The notes beneath the pieces were generated by a model. That model was not told the origin of the DNA, did not search any database, and saw only the letters and a list, made by a program, of their open reading frames with translations. Below are positions 1-6,438 of a DNA stretch of 9,776 nucleotides, piece after piece. The position numbers and the translations under genes were made by a program. This DNA comes from an uncultured beta proteobacterium (lineage in GTDB: Bacteria > Pseudomonadota > Gammaproteobacteria > Burkholderiales > Burkholderiaceae_C): NCBI GenBank assembly GCA_903914985.1, contig CAIWRE010000541.1:1-9776 (forward strand). The letters run 5' to 3'. Positions within the stretch are counted from its first letter, which is position 1, and every line of letters begins with the position of its first letter.

Positions 1-1137
1 GTGCCGCGCCTGCAAGACGTCTCGACCATGCTCAAGCTTATCCGCCACATGGGCGTTCAGATTGAGCAGCATGCCGATGGCAGCGTCAGCGCGAACGCAG
101 GCAGCTTGAACCTGCCCGAAGCGCCCTACGAGCTGGTGAAGACCATGCGCGCCTCGGTGCTGGCGCTGGGGCCCTTGCTCGCACGGTTTGGCCACGCCAA
201 GGTGTCGCTGCCCGGCGGCTGCGCCATTGGCTCGCGCCCGGTCGACCAGCATTTGCGGGGCCTGACCGCCATGGGCGCTGAAATTGCGGTGGAGCACGGC
301 TACATGGTGGCCAAGCTCGGGGGTGGTCGCAAGCGCCTGCAAGGCGCCCGCATCACCACCGACATGGTCACAGTCACCGGCACGGAAAACTTCCTTATGG
401 CTGCCGCACTGGCCGAGGGCGAAACCATTTTGGAAAACGCGGCGCAAGAGCCCGAGATCCCCGACCTGGCGGAAATGCTGATCGCCATGGGCGCGCGCAT
501 TGAAGGCCATGGCACCAGTCGCATCCGCATTCAGGGCGTGGAGGCTTTGCACGGATGCGAGCACCAGGTAGTGGCCGACCGGATTGAGGCCGGAACCTTT
601 ATGTGCGCCGTGGCGGCGACCGGTGGCGATGTGCTGCTACAGCACGGCCGTGCCGACCACTTGGATGCGGTGATCGAGAAGCTGCGTTCTGCAGGTGCCA
701 CCGTCACCGCGGTGGACGGTGGAATCCGCGTTCAGTCCAGCGGGCGCTTGCATGCGCAGGGCTTTCGCACCACCGAGTACCCCGGTTTTCCCACCGATAT
801 GCAAGCCCAGTTCATGGCGCTCAACTGCATCTCGAATGGCACCTCCAAAACCACGGAGACGATTTTTGAGAACCGCTTCATGCACGTGAACGAACTCGTG
901 CGGTTGGGCGCCAACATCCAGATTGAGGGCAAAGTGGCGCTGGTGCAGGGTGTTGCAGCCTTGTCGGGCGCCACCGTTATGGCGACCGATTTGCGCGCGT
1001 CAGCCTCCCTGGTGATTGCCGGACTGGTAGCGCAGGGTGAGACGGTGGTTGAACGGATTTACCATTTGGACCGCGGCTATGACCGGATGGAGTCCAAGCT
1101 ACGCGGCCTGGGCGCCGATATTGAACGCATCAAATAG
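1..1137 (+). CDS. murA: UDP-N-acetylglucosamine 1-carboxyvinyltransferase, 5' end missing
   Basis: MurA transfers enolpyruvate from PEP to UDP-GlcNAc, the first committed step of peptidoglycan precursor synthesis, in the cytoplasm. The reading frame is open from base 1. The GTG there reads as an internal valine, because the family has about 418-420 residues and only 378 are present. Residue numbers here count from base 1. The active-site loop PGGCAIGSRPVD is at 71-82, with Cys74 matching the PEP-binding, fosfomycin-target Cys115 of E. coli. The offset implies about 41 missing residues. Further family motifs are GTENFLMAA (127-135), YPGFPTDMQAQF (260-271, carrying the conserved catalytic-site Asp266) and DLRASASLVIAG (330-341). 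The presence of Cys rather than Asp predicts a fosfomycin-sensitive enzyme. The gene ends at TAG 1135-1137, 48 bases before hisG. No terminator is visible between them, so read-through into the his genes is likely. Confidence 0.97.
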   Translation: MPRLQDVSTMLKLIRHMGVQIEQHADGSVSANAGSLNLPEAPYELVKTMRASVLALGPLLARFGHAKVSLPGGCAIGSRPVDQHLRGLTAMGAEIAVEHGYMVAKLGGGRKRLQGARITTDMVTVTGTENFLMAAALAEGETILENAAQEPEIPDLAEMLIAMGARIEGHGTSRIRIQGVEALHGCEHQVVADRIEAGTFMCAVAATGGDVLLQHGRADHLDAVIEKLRSAGATVTAVDGGIRVQSSGRLHAQGFRTTEYPGFPTDMQAQFMALNCISNGTSKTTETIFENRFMHVNELVRLGANIQIEGKVALVQGVAALSGATVMATDLRASASLVIAGLVAQGETVVERIYHLDRGYDRMESKLRGLGADIERIK

Positions 1138-1185
1138 CCACTTTGCCGATCTGAAATTGCACTGAACCCACCAGCGAGACCCGCC

Positions 1186-1851
1186 ATGATCACCATCGCC
1201 TTGTCCAAAGGCCGCATTTTTGAAGAGACGCTGCCGCTGTTGCGCGCCGCGGGCATTGAGGTGCTCGACGATCCCGAAAGATCGCGCAAACTGATTTTGG
1301 ATACCAACCAGCCCGGCGTGCGAGTGCTGGTCGTGCGCGCCACTGACGTGCCGACGTACGTGCAGTTTGGCGGTGCCGATCTGGGCATTACCGGCAAAGA
1401 CACGCTTCTGGAGCACGGCGGCGACTGGGGCAGTGCTACCAGCGGCGCAGGCCTGTTTCAGCCCCTGGACCTGCAAATTTCCAAGTGCCGCATCAGCGTG
1501 GCTGTGCGCGCCGACTTTGACTACGCCCATGCGGTGCGCCAAGGCGCGCGCTTGAAAGTGGCGACCAAGTACGTCGCGATTGCCCGGGAATTTTTTGCCA
1601 CCAAAGGCGTTCACGTCGATCTGATCAAGCTCTACGGCAGCATGGAGCTCGCGCCCCTGGTGGGCATGGCGGACGCGATCGTGGATTTGGTCTCCACCGG
1701 CAACACACTCAAGGCCAACAAGCTGGTCGAGGTGGAACACATCATGGACATCAGCGCACGCCTGGTGGTCAACCAAGCGGCGCTCAAGCTCAAGCGCGAA
1801 CCCATTCGCGCCATCATCAACGCCTTTGCGGGTGCCATTGGCAAGGCTTGA
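1186..1851 (+). CDS. hisG: ATP phosphoribosyltransferase, short (HisZ-dependent) form
   Basis: HisG condenses ATP with PRPP to phosphoribosyl-ATP, the first and normally feedback-controlled step of histidine synthesis. At 221 residues this is the short form, which lacks the C-terminal regulatory domain. Family knowledge says such enzymes work as a hetero-octamer with HisZ, which is not in this window. The start MITIALSKGRIFEE is typical, and the PRPP-binding stretch DAIVDLVSTGNTLKAN is at 163-178. LYGSMELAPLVG (149-160) is also characteristic. The ATG at 1186 has a modest GCGAG ribosome site 7 bases upstream. Residues about 79-88 (DWGSATSGAG, between LLEHGG and LFQPLDL) look like an in-frame insertion compared with the short HisG proteins I remember. 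It is the first his gene of the cluster and ends 5 bases before the hisD ATG. Confidence 0.97.
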   Translation: MITIALSKGRIFEETLPLLRAAGIEVLDDPERSRKLILDTNQPGVRVLVVRATDVPTYVQFGGADLGITGKDTLLEHGGDWGSATSGAGLFQPLDLQISKCRISVAVRADFDYAHAVRQGARLKVATKYVAIAREFFATKGVHVDLIKLYGSMELAPLVGMADAIVDLVSTGNTLKANKLVEVEHIMDISARLVVNQAALKLKREPIRAIINAFAGAIGKA

Positions 1852-1856
1852 GTTGT

Positions 1857-3173
1857 ATGTCATTCACCGCAACCCCTGTCCGCCTGTCCACCCAGGACGC
1901 TGATTTCGAGGCACAGTTCACTGCGCGCCTGCATTGGTCGGCGGACACCGACGCCGATATCGAGCAGCGGGTCGCCTCTATCCTCGCCGATGTGCAGCGC
2001 CGGGGCGATGCGGCATTGTTGGAGTACACCGCACGCTTTGACGGCTTGCGGGCAGAAAGCGTGTCTGAGCTTGAACTCACGCAGGCGGAACTGAAGGCGG
2101 CGTTTGAGGCGATTTCACCCGCTGAGCGCCAGGCACTGGAGTTTGCCGCTGCACGGGTGCGCAGCTACCACGAGGCGCAAAAACAGGCTTGCGGCCAGAG
2201 CTGGAGCTACCGCGACGCCGACGGCACGCTCTTAGGTCAAAAAGTGACACCGCTGGACCGTGTGGGCATTTATGTGCCCGGCGGCAAGGCGGCCTATCCG
2301 TCCAGCGTGCTGATGAACGCCATCCCCGCCCATGTGGCCGGCGTGACCGACATCATCATGGTGGTGCCGACACCGCAGGGCGTCAAAAATCCGCTGGTGC
2401 TGGCGGCAGCCTATGTGGCGGGTGTGAGCCGCGCCTTCACCGTGGGCGGTGCCCAGGCGGTGGCGGCGCTGGCCTATGGCACGGCCACCATTCCTGCAGT
2501 GAACAAGATCACCGGCCCCGGCAACGCCTATGTGGCAGCCGCCAAGCGTCGCGTTTTTGGCACGGTGGGGATCGACATGATCGCCGGTCCGAGCGAAATT
2601 CTGGTGCTGGCTGATGGAAGCACCCCGCCGGACTGGGTTGCCATGGACTTGTTCAGCCAGGCTGAGCACGACGAACTTGCGCAAAGCATCTTGCTCTGCC
2701 CCGATGCCGCCTATATAGCCCAGGTGCAAGCGTCCATTGACCGGTTGCTGCCAGACATGCCGCGCGCCGAGATCATCGCCAAGTCATTGACGGGTCGTGG
2801 TGCCTTGGTGCACACCCGCAGCATGGAAGAGGCCTGCGCCCTGAGCAACCGCATCGCCCCCGAGCACCTGGAAGTCTCCAGTGCCGACCCCCACCGCTGG
2901 GAGCCCCTGTTGGTGCACGCCGGTGCCATCTTCCTGGGCGCTTACACCAGCGAGTCCTTAGGGGACTACTGCGCCGGGCCCAACCACGTATTGCCGACGT
3001 CGGGCACTGCGCGCTTTTCCAGCCCGCTGGGCGTGTACGACTTTCAAAAGCGCAGCAGCCTGATTGAGGTCAGTGCAGCAGGCGCGCAAATTCTGGGGCC
3101 TGTGGCTGCGACACTGGCCTATGGCGAAGGCCTACAAGCCCACGCCCGCGCCGCCGAAATGAGGTTGAAATGA
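1857..3173 (+). CDS. hisD: Histidinol dehydrogenase
   Basis: HisD is the zinc-dependent enzyme that oxidises L-histidinol through histidinal to L-histidine using two NAD+, the last step of the pathway. The 438-residue product is of normal family length. Visible signatures are GIYVPGGKAAYPSSVLMN (137-154), KITGPGNAYV (217-226), IDMIAGPSEI (239-248) and NRIAPEHLE (331-339). Zinc ligands are expected at Gln268, His271 (FSQAEHDE), Asp370 (SLGDYCAGPNH) and His429 (QAHARAAEMR); Glu336-His337 is the catalytic pair. I chose the ATG at 1857, 10 bases after an AAGG (1843-1846). An in-frame TTG at 1848, overlapping the hisG stop as TTGA, would add three residues but would sit too close to that site. The stop overlaps the hisC start. 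Confidence 0.97.
   Translation: MSFTATPVRLSTQDADFEAQFTARLHWSADTDADIEQRVASILADVQRRGDAALLEYTARFDGLRAESVSELELTQAELKAAFEAISPAERQALEFAAARVRSYHEAQKQACGQSWSYRDADGTLLGQKVTPLDRVGIYVPGGKAAYPSSVLMNAIPAHVAGVTDIIMVVPTPQGVKNPLVLAAAYVAGVSRAFTVGGAQAVAALAYGTATIPAVNKITGPGNAYVAAAKRRVFGTVGIDMIAGPSEILVLADGSTPPDWVAMDLFSQAEHDELAQSILLCPDAAYIAQVQASIDRLLPDMPRAEIIAKSLTGRGALVHTRSMEEACALSNRIAPEHLEVSSADPHRWEPLLVHAGAIFLGAYTSESLGDYCAGPNHVLPTSGTARFSSPLGVYDFQKRSSLIEVSAAGAQILGPVAATLAYGEGLQAHARAAEMRLK
3161..3164 (+). promoter_or_regulatory. hisC ribosome binding site within the hisD end
   Basis: GAGG 5 bases before ATG 3170, inside the last codons of hisD. Together with the ATGA overlap it supports the chosen hisC start and coupled translation. 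Confidence 0.7.
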
Positions 3174-4321
3174 ACCGGCCTTTGGCGCCAAGCGCAGAGA
3201 CTTTGGTGCAGCAGCGCATTCGCGACGATGTACAGGCCATGCACGCCTACGTGGTGCAAGACCCTCAGGGCATGGTCAAGCTCGACGCGATGGAAAACCC
3301 CTTCCCTTTGAGCCCTGCGCTGCAATCGGCCCTGGGCGCGCGACTGGGTGCCGTGGCGCTGAACCGCTATCCCGGCGTTCGCGTGAACGACTTGCGCCAG
3401 GCGCTGGCGCAGTATGCGCACATGCCCGAGGACTACGACATCATTTTGGGAAACGGCTCGGATGAGCTGATTTCTTTGATCAGCATGGCCTGCGCGGTAC
3501 CGAGCGATGCCCGCACAGGGAAAAAGCCGGTGGTACTCGCACCCGTGCCTGGCTTTGTCATGTACTCCGTGAGTGCGCAGCTGCAGGGCATGGATTTTGT
3601 CGGCGTACCCCTCACGGCCGACTTCGCGCTGGACCTGCCCGCCATGCTGAGCGCCATCGCGCGCACGCAGCCGGCTGTGGTCTATCTGGCTTATCCCAAT
3701 AATCCGACCGCCAATCTTTGGGATGAGGCGGACATGGCGCAGGTCGTGGCCGCCGCAGGGCAGTGTGGCAGCCTGGTCGTGCTCGATGAGGCCTACCAAC
3801 CGTTTTCCAGCCGCAGTTACTGGGACACCATCCGCGCCCAACCCGAAGCCCACAGCCATGTGCTGTTGATGCGCACGCTGAGCAAATTTGGCCTGGCGGG
3901 CGTGCGGCTGGGTTACTTGATGGGCCCCACAGCATTGGTGGCGGAGCTCGACAAAGTACGCCCGCCCTACAACATCAGTGTGCTGAACTGCGAATGTGCC
4001 TTGTTCGCTCTGGAACATGCCGACGCATTTGCGCAGCAGGCCCAGGCCATTTGCGATGAGCGTGATCGATTGCAGCAGGCTTTGCGGGAGATGCCCCGGC
4101 TCACCGTGTGGGACAGCCAGGCCAATATGATTTTGGTGCGGGTGGCCGGCCAAATCGGGGTAGACGTGGCACAGCAAGTGTTTGAGGCATTGCGCAACCA
4201 CGGCGTGCTGATTAAGAACGTTTCTAAAATGCACCCCGTATTGGCGGGTTGTTTACGCCTGACCGTGGGCACCGCCGACGAAAACACCCAGCTGCTTGCA
4301 GCATTAGAGGCCTCACTATGA
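3170..4321 (+). CDS. hisC: Histidinol-phosphate aminotransferase
   Basis: HisC is a PLP-dependent class I/II (fold type I) aminotransferase. It converts imidazole-acetol phosphate and glutamate to histidinol phosphate and 2-oxoglutarate. The protein is 383 residues, slightly longer than the 350-370 common in the family. The PLP lysine is Lys239 in RTLSKFGLAGVRLGY (235-249). Asn178 in AYPNNPT (174-180), Asp206 in VVLDEAYQPF (203-212) and Arg363 in CLRLTVG (361-367) match the cofactor and carboxylate contacts of the fold. LDAMENPFPLS (38-48) and LNRYPGV (64-70) are typical HisC N-terminal motifs. The start ATG overlaps the hisD stop (ATGA 3170-3173) and has a GAGG 5 bases upstream, so translation is probably coupled to hisD. 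HisC-like paralogues are common, but its place inside the his cluster supports the histidine role. Confidence 0.96.
   Translation: MNRPLAPSAETLVQQRIRDDVQAMHAYVVQDPQGMVKLDAMENPFPLSPALQSALGARLGAVALNRYPGVRVNDLRQALAQYAHMPEDYDIILGNGSDELISLISMACAVPSDARTGKKPVVLAPVPGFVMYSVSAQLQGMDFVGVPLTADFALDLPAMLSAIARTQPAVVYLAYPNNPTANLWDEADMAQVVAAAGQCGSLVVLDEAYQPFSSRSYWDTIRAQPEAHSHVLLMRTLSKFGLAGVRLGYLMGPTALVAELDKVRPPYNISVLNCECALFALEHADAFAQQAQAICDERDRLQQALREMPRLTVWDSQANMILVRVAGQIGVDVAQQVFEALRNHGVLIKNVSKMHPVLAGCLRLTVGTADENTQLLAALEASL
4307..4310 (+). promoter_or_regulatory. hisB ribosome binding site within the hisC end
   Basis: GAGG 7 bases before ATG 4318. This decides the hisB start against the open frame that continues upstream to 4249. 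Confidence 0.7.
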
Positions 4322-4962
4322 CCCAAACTGCCCTGACTGAAGTGCATCTGTCCCCCGCCGGCGGCCCACGTGCCGCGCGCACGGCCGAAGTGGAGCGCAC
4401 CACAGCGGAGACGCGCATCCACGTCAAAGTGAATCTGGACGGCAGCGGCCAGTCGCGCCTGTCCACGGGCATTGGCTTTTTTGACCACATGCTCGACCAG
4501 ATCGCACGACATGGTTTGATTGACCTGGAGATCGAAGCCGAGGGCGATTTGCACATCGACGGCCACCACACGGTGGAAGATGTCGGCATCACCCTGGGCC
4601 AAGCCGTGCACAAAGCAGTCGGCGACAAAAAAGGCATCCGCCGCTACGGCCACGCTTATGTGCCGCTGGACGAGGCCTTGTCGCGGGTGGTGATTGATCT
4701 GTCCGGTCGCCCCGGCCTGACCATGCACATCCCGTTTACCAGCGGGGTGATTGGCGGCTTTGACACCCAGCTCACGCACGAATTTTTCCAAGGCTTTGTG
4801 AACCACGCCGGCGTGACGCTGCACATTGACAACCTCAAAGGGGATAACGCCCACCACCAGGCCGAAACCGTGTTCAAAGCCTTTGCCCGCGCTTTGCGCA
4901 GCGCATTGGAATACGATCCACGCGCAATGGAGGCGATTCCCTCTACCAAGGGCTCGCTGTAG
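4318..4962 (+). CDS. hisB: Imidazoleglycerol-phosphate dehydratase (monofunctional)
   Basis: HisB dehydrates imidazole-glycerol phosphate to imidazole-acetol phosphate, using a manganese-dependent 24-mer. The 214-residue product contains only the dehydratase domain, without the N-terminal histidinol-phosphate phosphatase half found in enterobacterial HisB. The three metal-binding blocks are all intact: FFDHMLDQIARHG (54-66), DGHHTVEDVGITLGQA (81-96) and DNAHHQAETVFKAF (176-189). The C-terminal IPSTKGSL is typical. The frame is open further upstream, but the ATG at 4318 overlaps the hisC stop (ATGA 4318-4321), follows a GAGG by 7 bases, and gives the right length. Residues 1-22 before AEVERTTAETRI are a variable extension, longer than the bare start I recall for Burkholderia HisB. 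No marC-like gene lies between it and hisH, unlike in some Burkholderiales clusters I remember. Confidence 0.96.
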   Translation: MTQTALTEVHLSPAGGPRAARTAEVERTTAETRIHVKVNLDGSGQSRLSTGIGFFDHMLDQIARHGLIDLEIEAEGDLHIDGHHTVEDVGITLGQAVHKAVGDKKGIRRYGHAYVPLDEALSRVVIDLSGRPGLTMHIPFTSGVIGGFDTQLTHEFFQGFVNHAGVTLHIDNLKGDNAHHQAETVFKAFARALRSALEYDPRAMEAIPSTKGSL

Positions 4963-4965
4963 CCC
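4950..4965 (+). other. Small GC-rich hairpin spanning the hisB stop codon
   Basis: GGGCT (4950-4954) and AGCCC (4961-4965) form a perfect 5-bp stem with a 6-base loop, and the hisB TAG (4960-4962) lies across the loop edge and right arm. No T-run follows, so it is not an intrinsic terminator. The rest of the 34-base hisB-hisH spacer is C-rich and shows nothing else. Confidence 0.35.
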
Positions 4966-4996
4966 GCCACTGTCCGCTGCCCCATCGCCTTCTGGA

Positions 4997-5653
4997 ATGA
5001 AAACTGTCGCGATTGTTGATTACGGCATGGGCAATTTGCGCTCGGTGACCCAAGCCGTTATGCATGCGGCGGAGCACGAGGGTGTGCAGGCCGTTTGGGC
5101 CCGTACGCCGCAAGAGGTGATGGACGCCGAACGCGTGGTGCTTCCCGGCCAGGGCGCCATGCGCGACTGCATGCGCGAGCTGCACGACTCCGGCATGCTG
5201 CCCGCCGTATTGCACGCCGCCGCCCACAAACCCCTCATGGGCGTGTGCGTGGGCATGCAAATGCTGCTGGACCACAGCGAGGAGCAGGACACGGCTTGCC
5301 TGGGCCTGATGCCTGGCAATGTGGTCAAGTTCGATTTGCAGGGGCAAGTCCAAGCCGATGGAAGCCGCTTCAAGGTGCCGCAAATGGGCTGGAACCAGGT
5401 CTGGCGCAACAACCATGGCCGGGCGCCGCACCCGGTGTGGGGAGAGGTGCCCGACGGCAGCTACTTCTATTTTGTGCACAGTTATTACGCAAAACCGTCC
5501 GATGCACGCCACAGCGTGGGTGAAACCGACTATGGTTCGCGTTTTTGCTCAGCCATTGCACGCGATAATATTTTCGCTACCCAATTTCATCCGGAAAAGA
5601 GCGCACAACAAGGCTTGGCGCTTTTCCGCAATTTTTTGCGCTGGAACCCTTAA
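4997..5653 (+). CDS. hisH: Imidazole glycerol phosphate synthase, glutaminase subunit
   Basis: HisH is the class I (triad) glutamine amidotransferase subunit that releases ammonia from glutamine and channels it through HisF. The 218-residue product begins MKTVAIVDYGMGNLRSV, the standard HisH start. The nucleophile elbow is KPLMGVCVGMQ with Cys84, and the other triad residues are His198 and Glu200 in TQFHPEKS. The oxyanion-side loop VLPGQGAM (48-55) is also present. The frame stays open back to 4826 within hisB, but the upstream part has no homology character and ATG 4997 gives the family length. Its ribosome site is weak (only CTGGA close to the start). It lies 34 bases after hisB and 44 bases before hisA. 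Its last codons contain the inverted repeats described separately. Confidence 0.96.
   Translation: MKTVAIVDYGMGNLRSVTQAVMHAAEHEGVQAVWARTPQEVMDAERVVLPGQGAMRDCMRELHDSGMLPAVLHAAAHKPLMGVCVGMQMLLDHSEEQDTACLGLMPGNVVKFDLQGQVQADGSRFKVPQMGWNQVWRNNHGRAPHPVWGEVPDGSYFYFVHSYYAKPSDARHSVGETDYGSRFCSAIARDNIFATQFHPEKSAQQGLALFRNFLRWNP
5592..5640 (+). other. Two adjacent inverted repeats in the 3' end of hisH
   Basis: First repeat: CGGAAAA (5592-5598) pairs with TTTTCCG (5622-5628); after a two-base bulge, GCGC (5601-5604) pairs with GCGC (5618-5621), enclosing a 13-base loop. Second repeat: CGCAA (5627-5631) pairs with TTGCG (5636-5640) around TTTT. The two share bases 5627-5628, so the full forms compete slightly. 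Both lie inside the coding sequence, and a U-rich tract begins 15 bases downstream. They could form RNA structure at the hisH-hisA junction, but the T-run is too far away for a canonical intrinsic terminator. Confidence 0.4.
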
Positions 5654-5654
5654 A

Positions 5655-5681
5655 CTTTTTTTGCTTCCTTTTCTTCTTTCA
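5655..5681 (+). promoter_or_regulatory. Pyrimidine-rich tract in the hisH-hisA spacer
   Basis: A 27-base run with one G and one terminal A, otherwise C and T, including seven consecutive T (5656-5662). It fills most of the longest spacer between his genes. The following 16 bases before the hisA ATG hold no recognisable Shine-Dalgarno sequence. U-rich leaders can bind ribosomal protein S1 or be cut by RNase E, but neither is demonstrated here. Confidence 0.4.
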
Positions 5682-5697
5682 CCACCGCTAAAGCACC

Positions 5698-6438
5698 ATG
5701 CTGTTAATTCCCGCGATTGACCTCAAAGACGGCCACTGTGTTCGCCTGAAACAGGGCGATATGGACCAATCCACGACTTTTGGCGAAGACCCGGCGGTCA
5801 TGGCGCGCCGCTGGGTGGACAAAGGGGCGCGGCGCTTGCACCTGGTGGATTTGAACGGCGCGTTTGCCGGCCATCCCAAGAACGAAGCGGCCATCCGCAA
5901 GATCTTGAAAGAGGTGGGCAGCGAGGTCGACGTGCAACTCGGCGGCGGCATTCGCGACCTGGACACGATTGAACGCTATCTGGACGCCGGTCTGCGCTAT
6001 GTGATTATTGGTACTGCTGCGGTCAAAAACCCTGGCTTTTTGCAAGACGCCTGCACCGCTTTTGGCGGCCATATCATCGTCGGCCTGGACGCGCGTGATG
6101 GCAAGGTGGCCACTGATGGTTGGAGCAAGCTCACCCGCCATGATGTCGTGGACCTGGGCAAAAAGTTTGAGGACTACGGCGTCGAATCCATCATTTACAC
6201 CGACATCGGGCGTGACGGCATGCTCAGCGGCATCAATATTGAAGCCACGGTGAAACTGGCGCAGGCGCTGACCATTCCCGTGATCGCTTCGGGTGGCTTG
6301 AGCAACCTGGCCGATATCGAGGCGCTGTGCGCCGTGGAAGACGAGGGTGTGGAAGGCGTGATCTGCGGCCGCGCCATTTACACCGGCGACTTGGACTTTG
6401 CGGCCGGACAGGCCCGCGCCGACGAAATCAATGGCTGA
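5698..6438 (+). CDS. hisA: ProFAR isomerase (phosphoribosylformimino-AICAR-phosphate ribotide isomerase)
   Basis: HisA carries out the Amadori rearrangement of ProFAR to PRFAR, opening the phosphoribosyl ring to a ribulosyl chain. It is a (beta-alpha)8 barrel related to HisF by ancient duplication. The 246-residue product has the expected catalytic aspartates Asp8 (IPAIDLKDG) and Asp131 (VGLDARDG). Phosphate-binding loops are at QLGGGIRD (80-87) and IASGGLS (196-202), with YTDIGRDGM at 167-175 and GRAIYTGDLD at 224-233. The start at ATG 5698 fits the invariant MLLIPAIDL opening. There is no clear Shine-Dalgarno sequence before it, and a pyrimidine-rich tract lies upstream instead. The 3' end overlaps the following mutarotase gene by 8 bases. 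Confidence 0.97.
   Translation: MLLIPAIDLKDGHCVRLKQGDMDQSTTFGEDPAVMARRWVDKGARRLHLVDLNGAFAGHPKNEAAIRKILKEVGSEVDVQLGGGIRDLDTIERYLDAGLRYVIIGTAAVKNPGFLQDACTAFGGHIIVGLDARDGKVATDGWSKLTRHDVVDLGKKFEDYGVESIIYTDIGRDGMLSGINIEATVKLAQALTIPVIASGGLSNLADIEALCAVEDEGVEGVICGRAIYTGDLDFAAGQARADEING

Noticed and set aside
1..3. GTG at base 1 as the true murA start
   Set aside because: The conserved catalytic Cys is at residue 74 rather than about 115, showing that roughly 41 residues are cut off by the window edge.
1138..1185. Promoter or attenuator for the his genes in the murA-hisG gap
   Set aside because: TTGCCG at 1143-1148 has no -10 partner at proper spacing, and no hairpin, leader peptide with His codons or T-run is visible in the 48 bases.
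1099..1863. Long minus-strand open frame opposite hisG
   Set aside because: It mirrors the codon usage of hisG, its translation has no recognisable motif, and it overlaps a certain gene completely.
3119..4234. A 371-codon open frame on the minus strand opposite hisC
   Set aside because: It lies wholly against the well-supported hisC gene, its translation is rich in His, Gln, Arg and Ala with no domain character, and such frames arise from third-position G/C bias in GC-rich genes.
3967..4857. Minus-strand open frame of 296 codons across the ends of hisC and hisB
   Set aside because: Low-complexity shadow translation of two confirmed genes, with no ribosome site or family motif.
4826..4996. 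Upstream extension of hisH into hisB
   Set aside because: The frame is open, but the extension would add 57 Pro/Arg-rich residues before the invariant MKTVAIVDYG start and exceed the family length.
5627..5662. Intrinsic terminator formed by the CGCAA/TTGCG stem and the seven T
   Set aside because: The stem is only 5 bp with an all-T loop, and the T-run starts 15 bases after it rather than directly following. The genes downstream belong to the same pathway.
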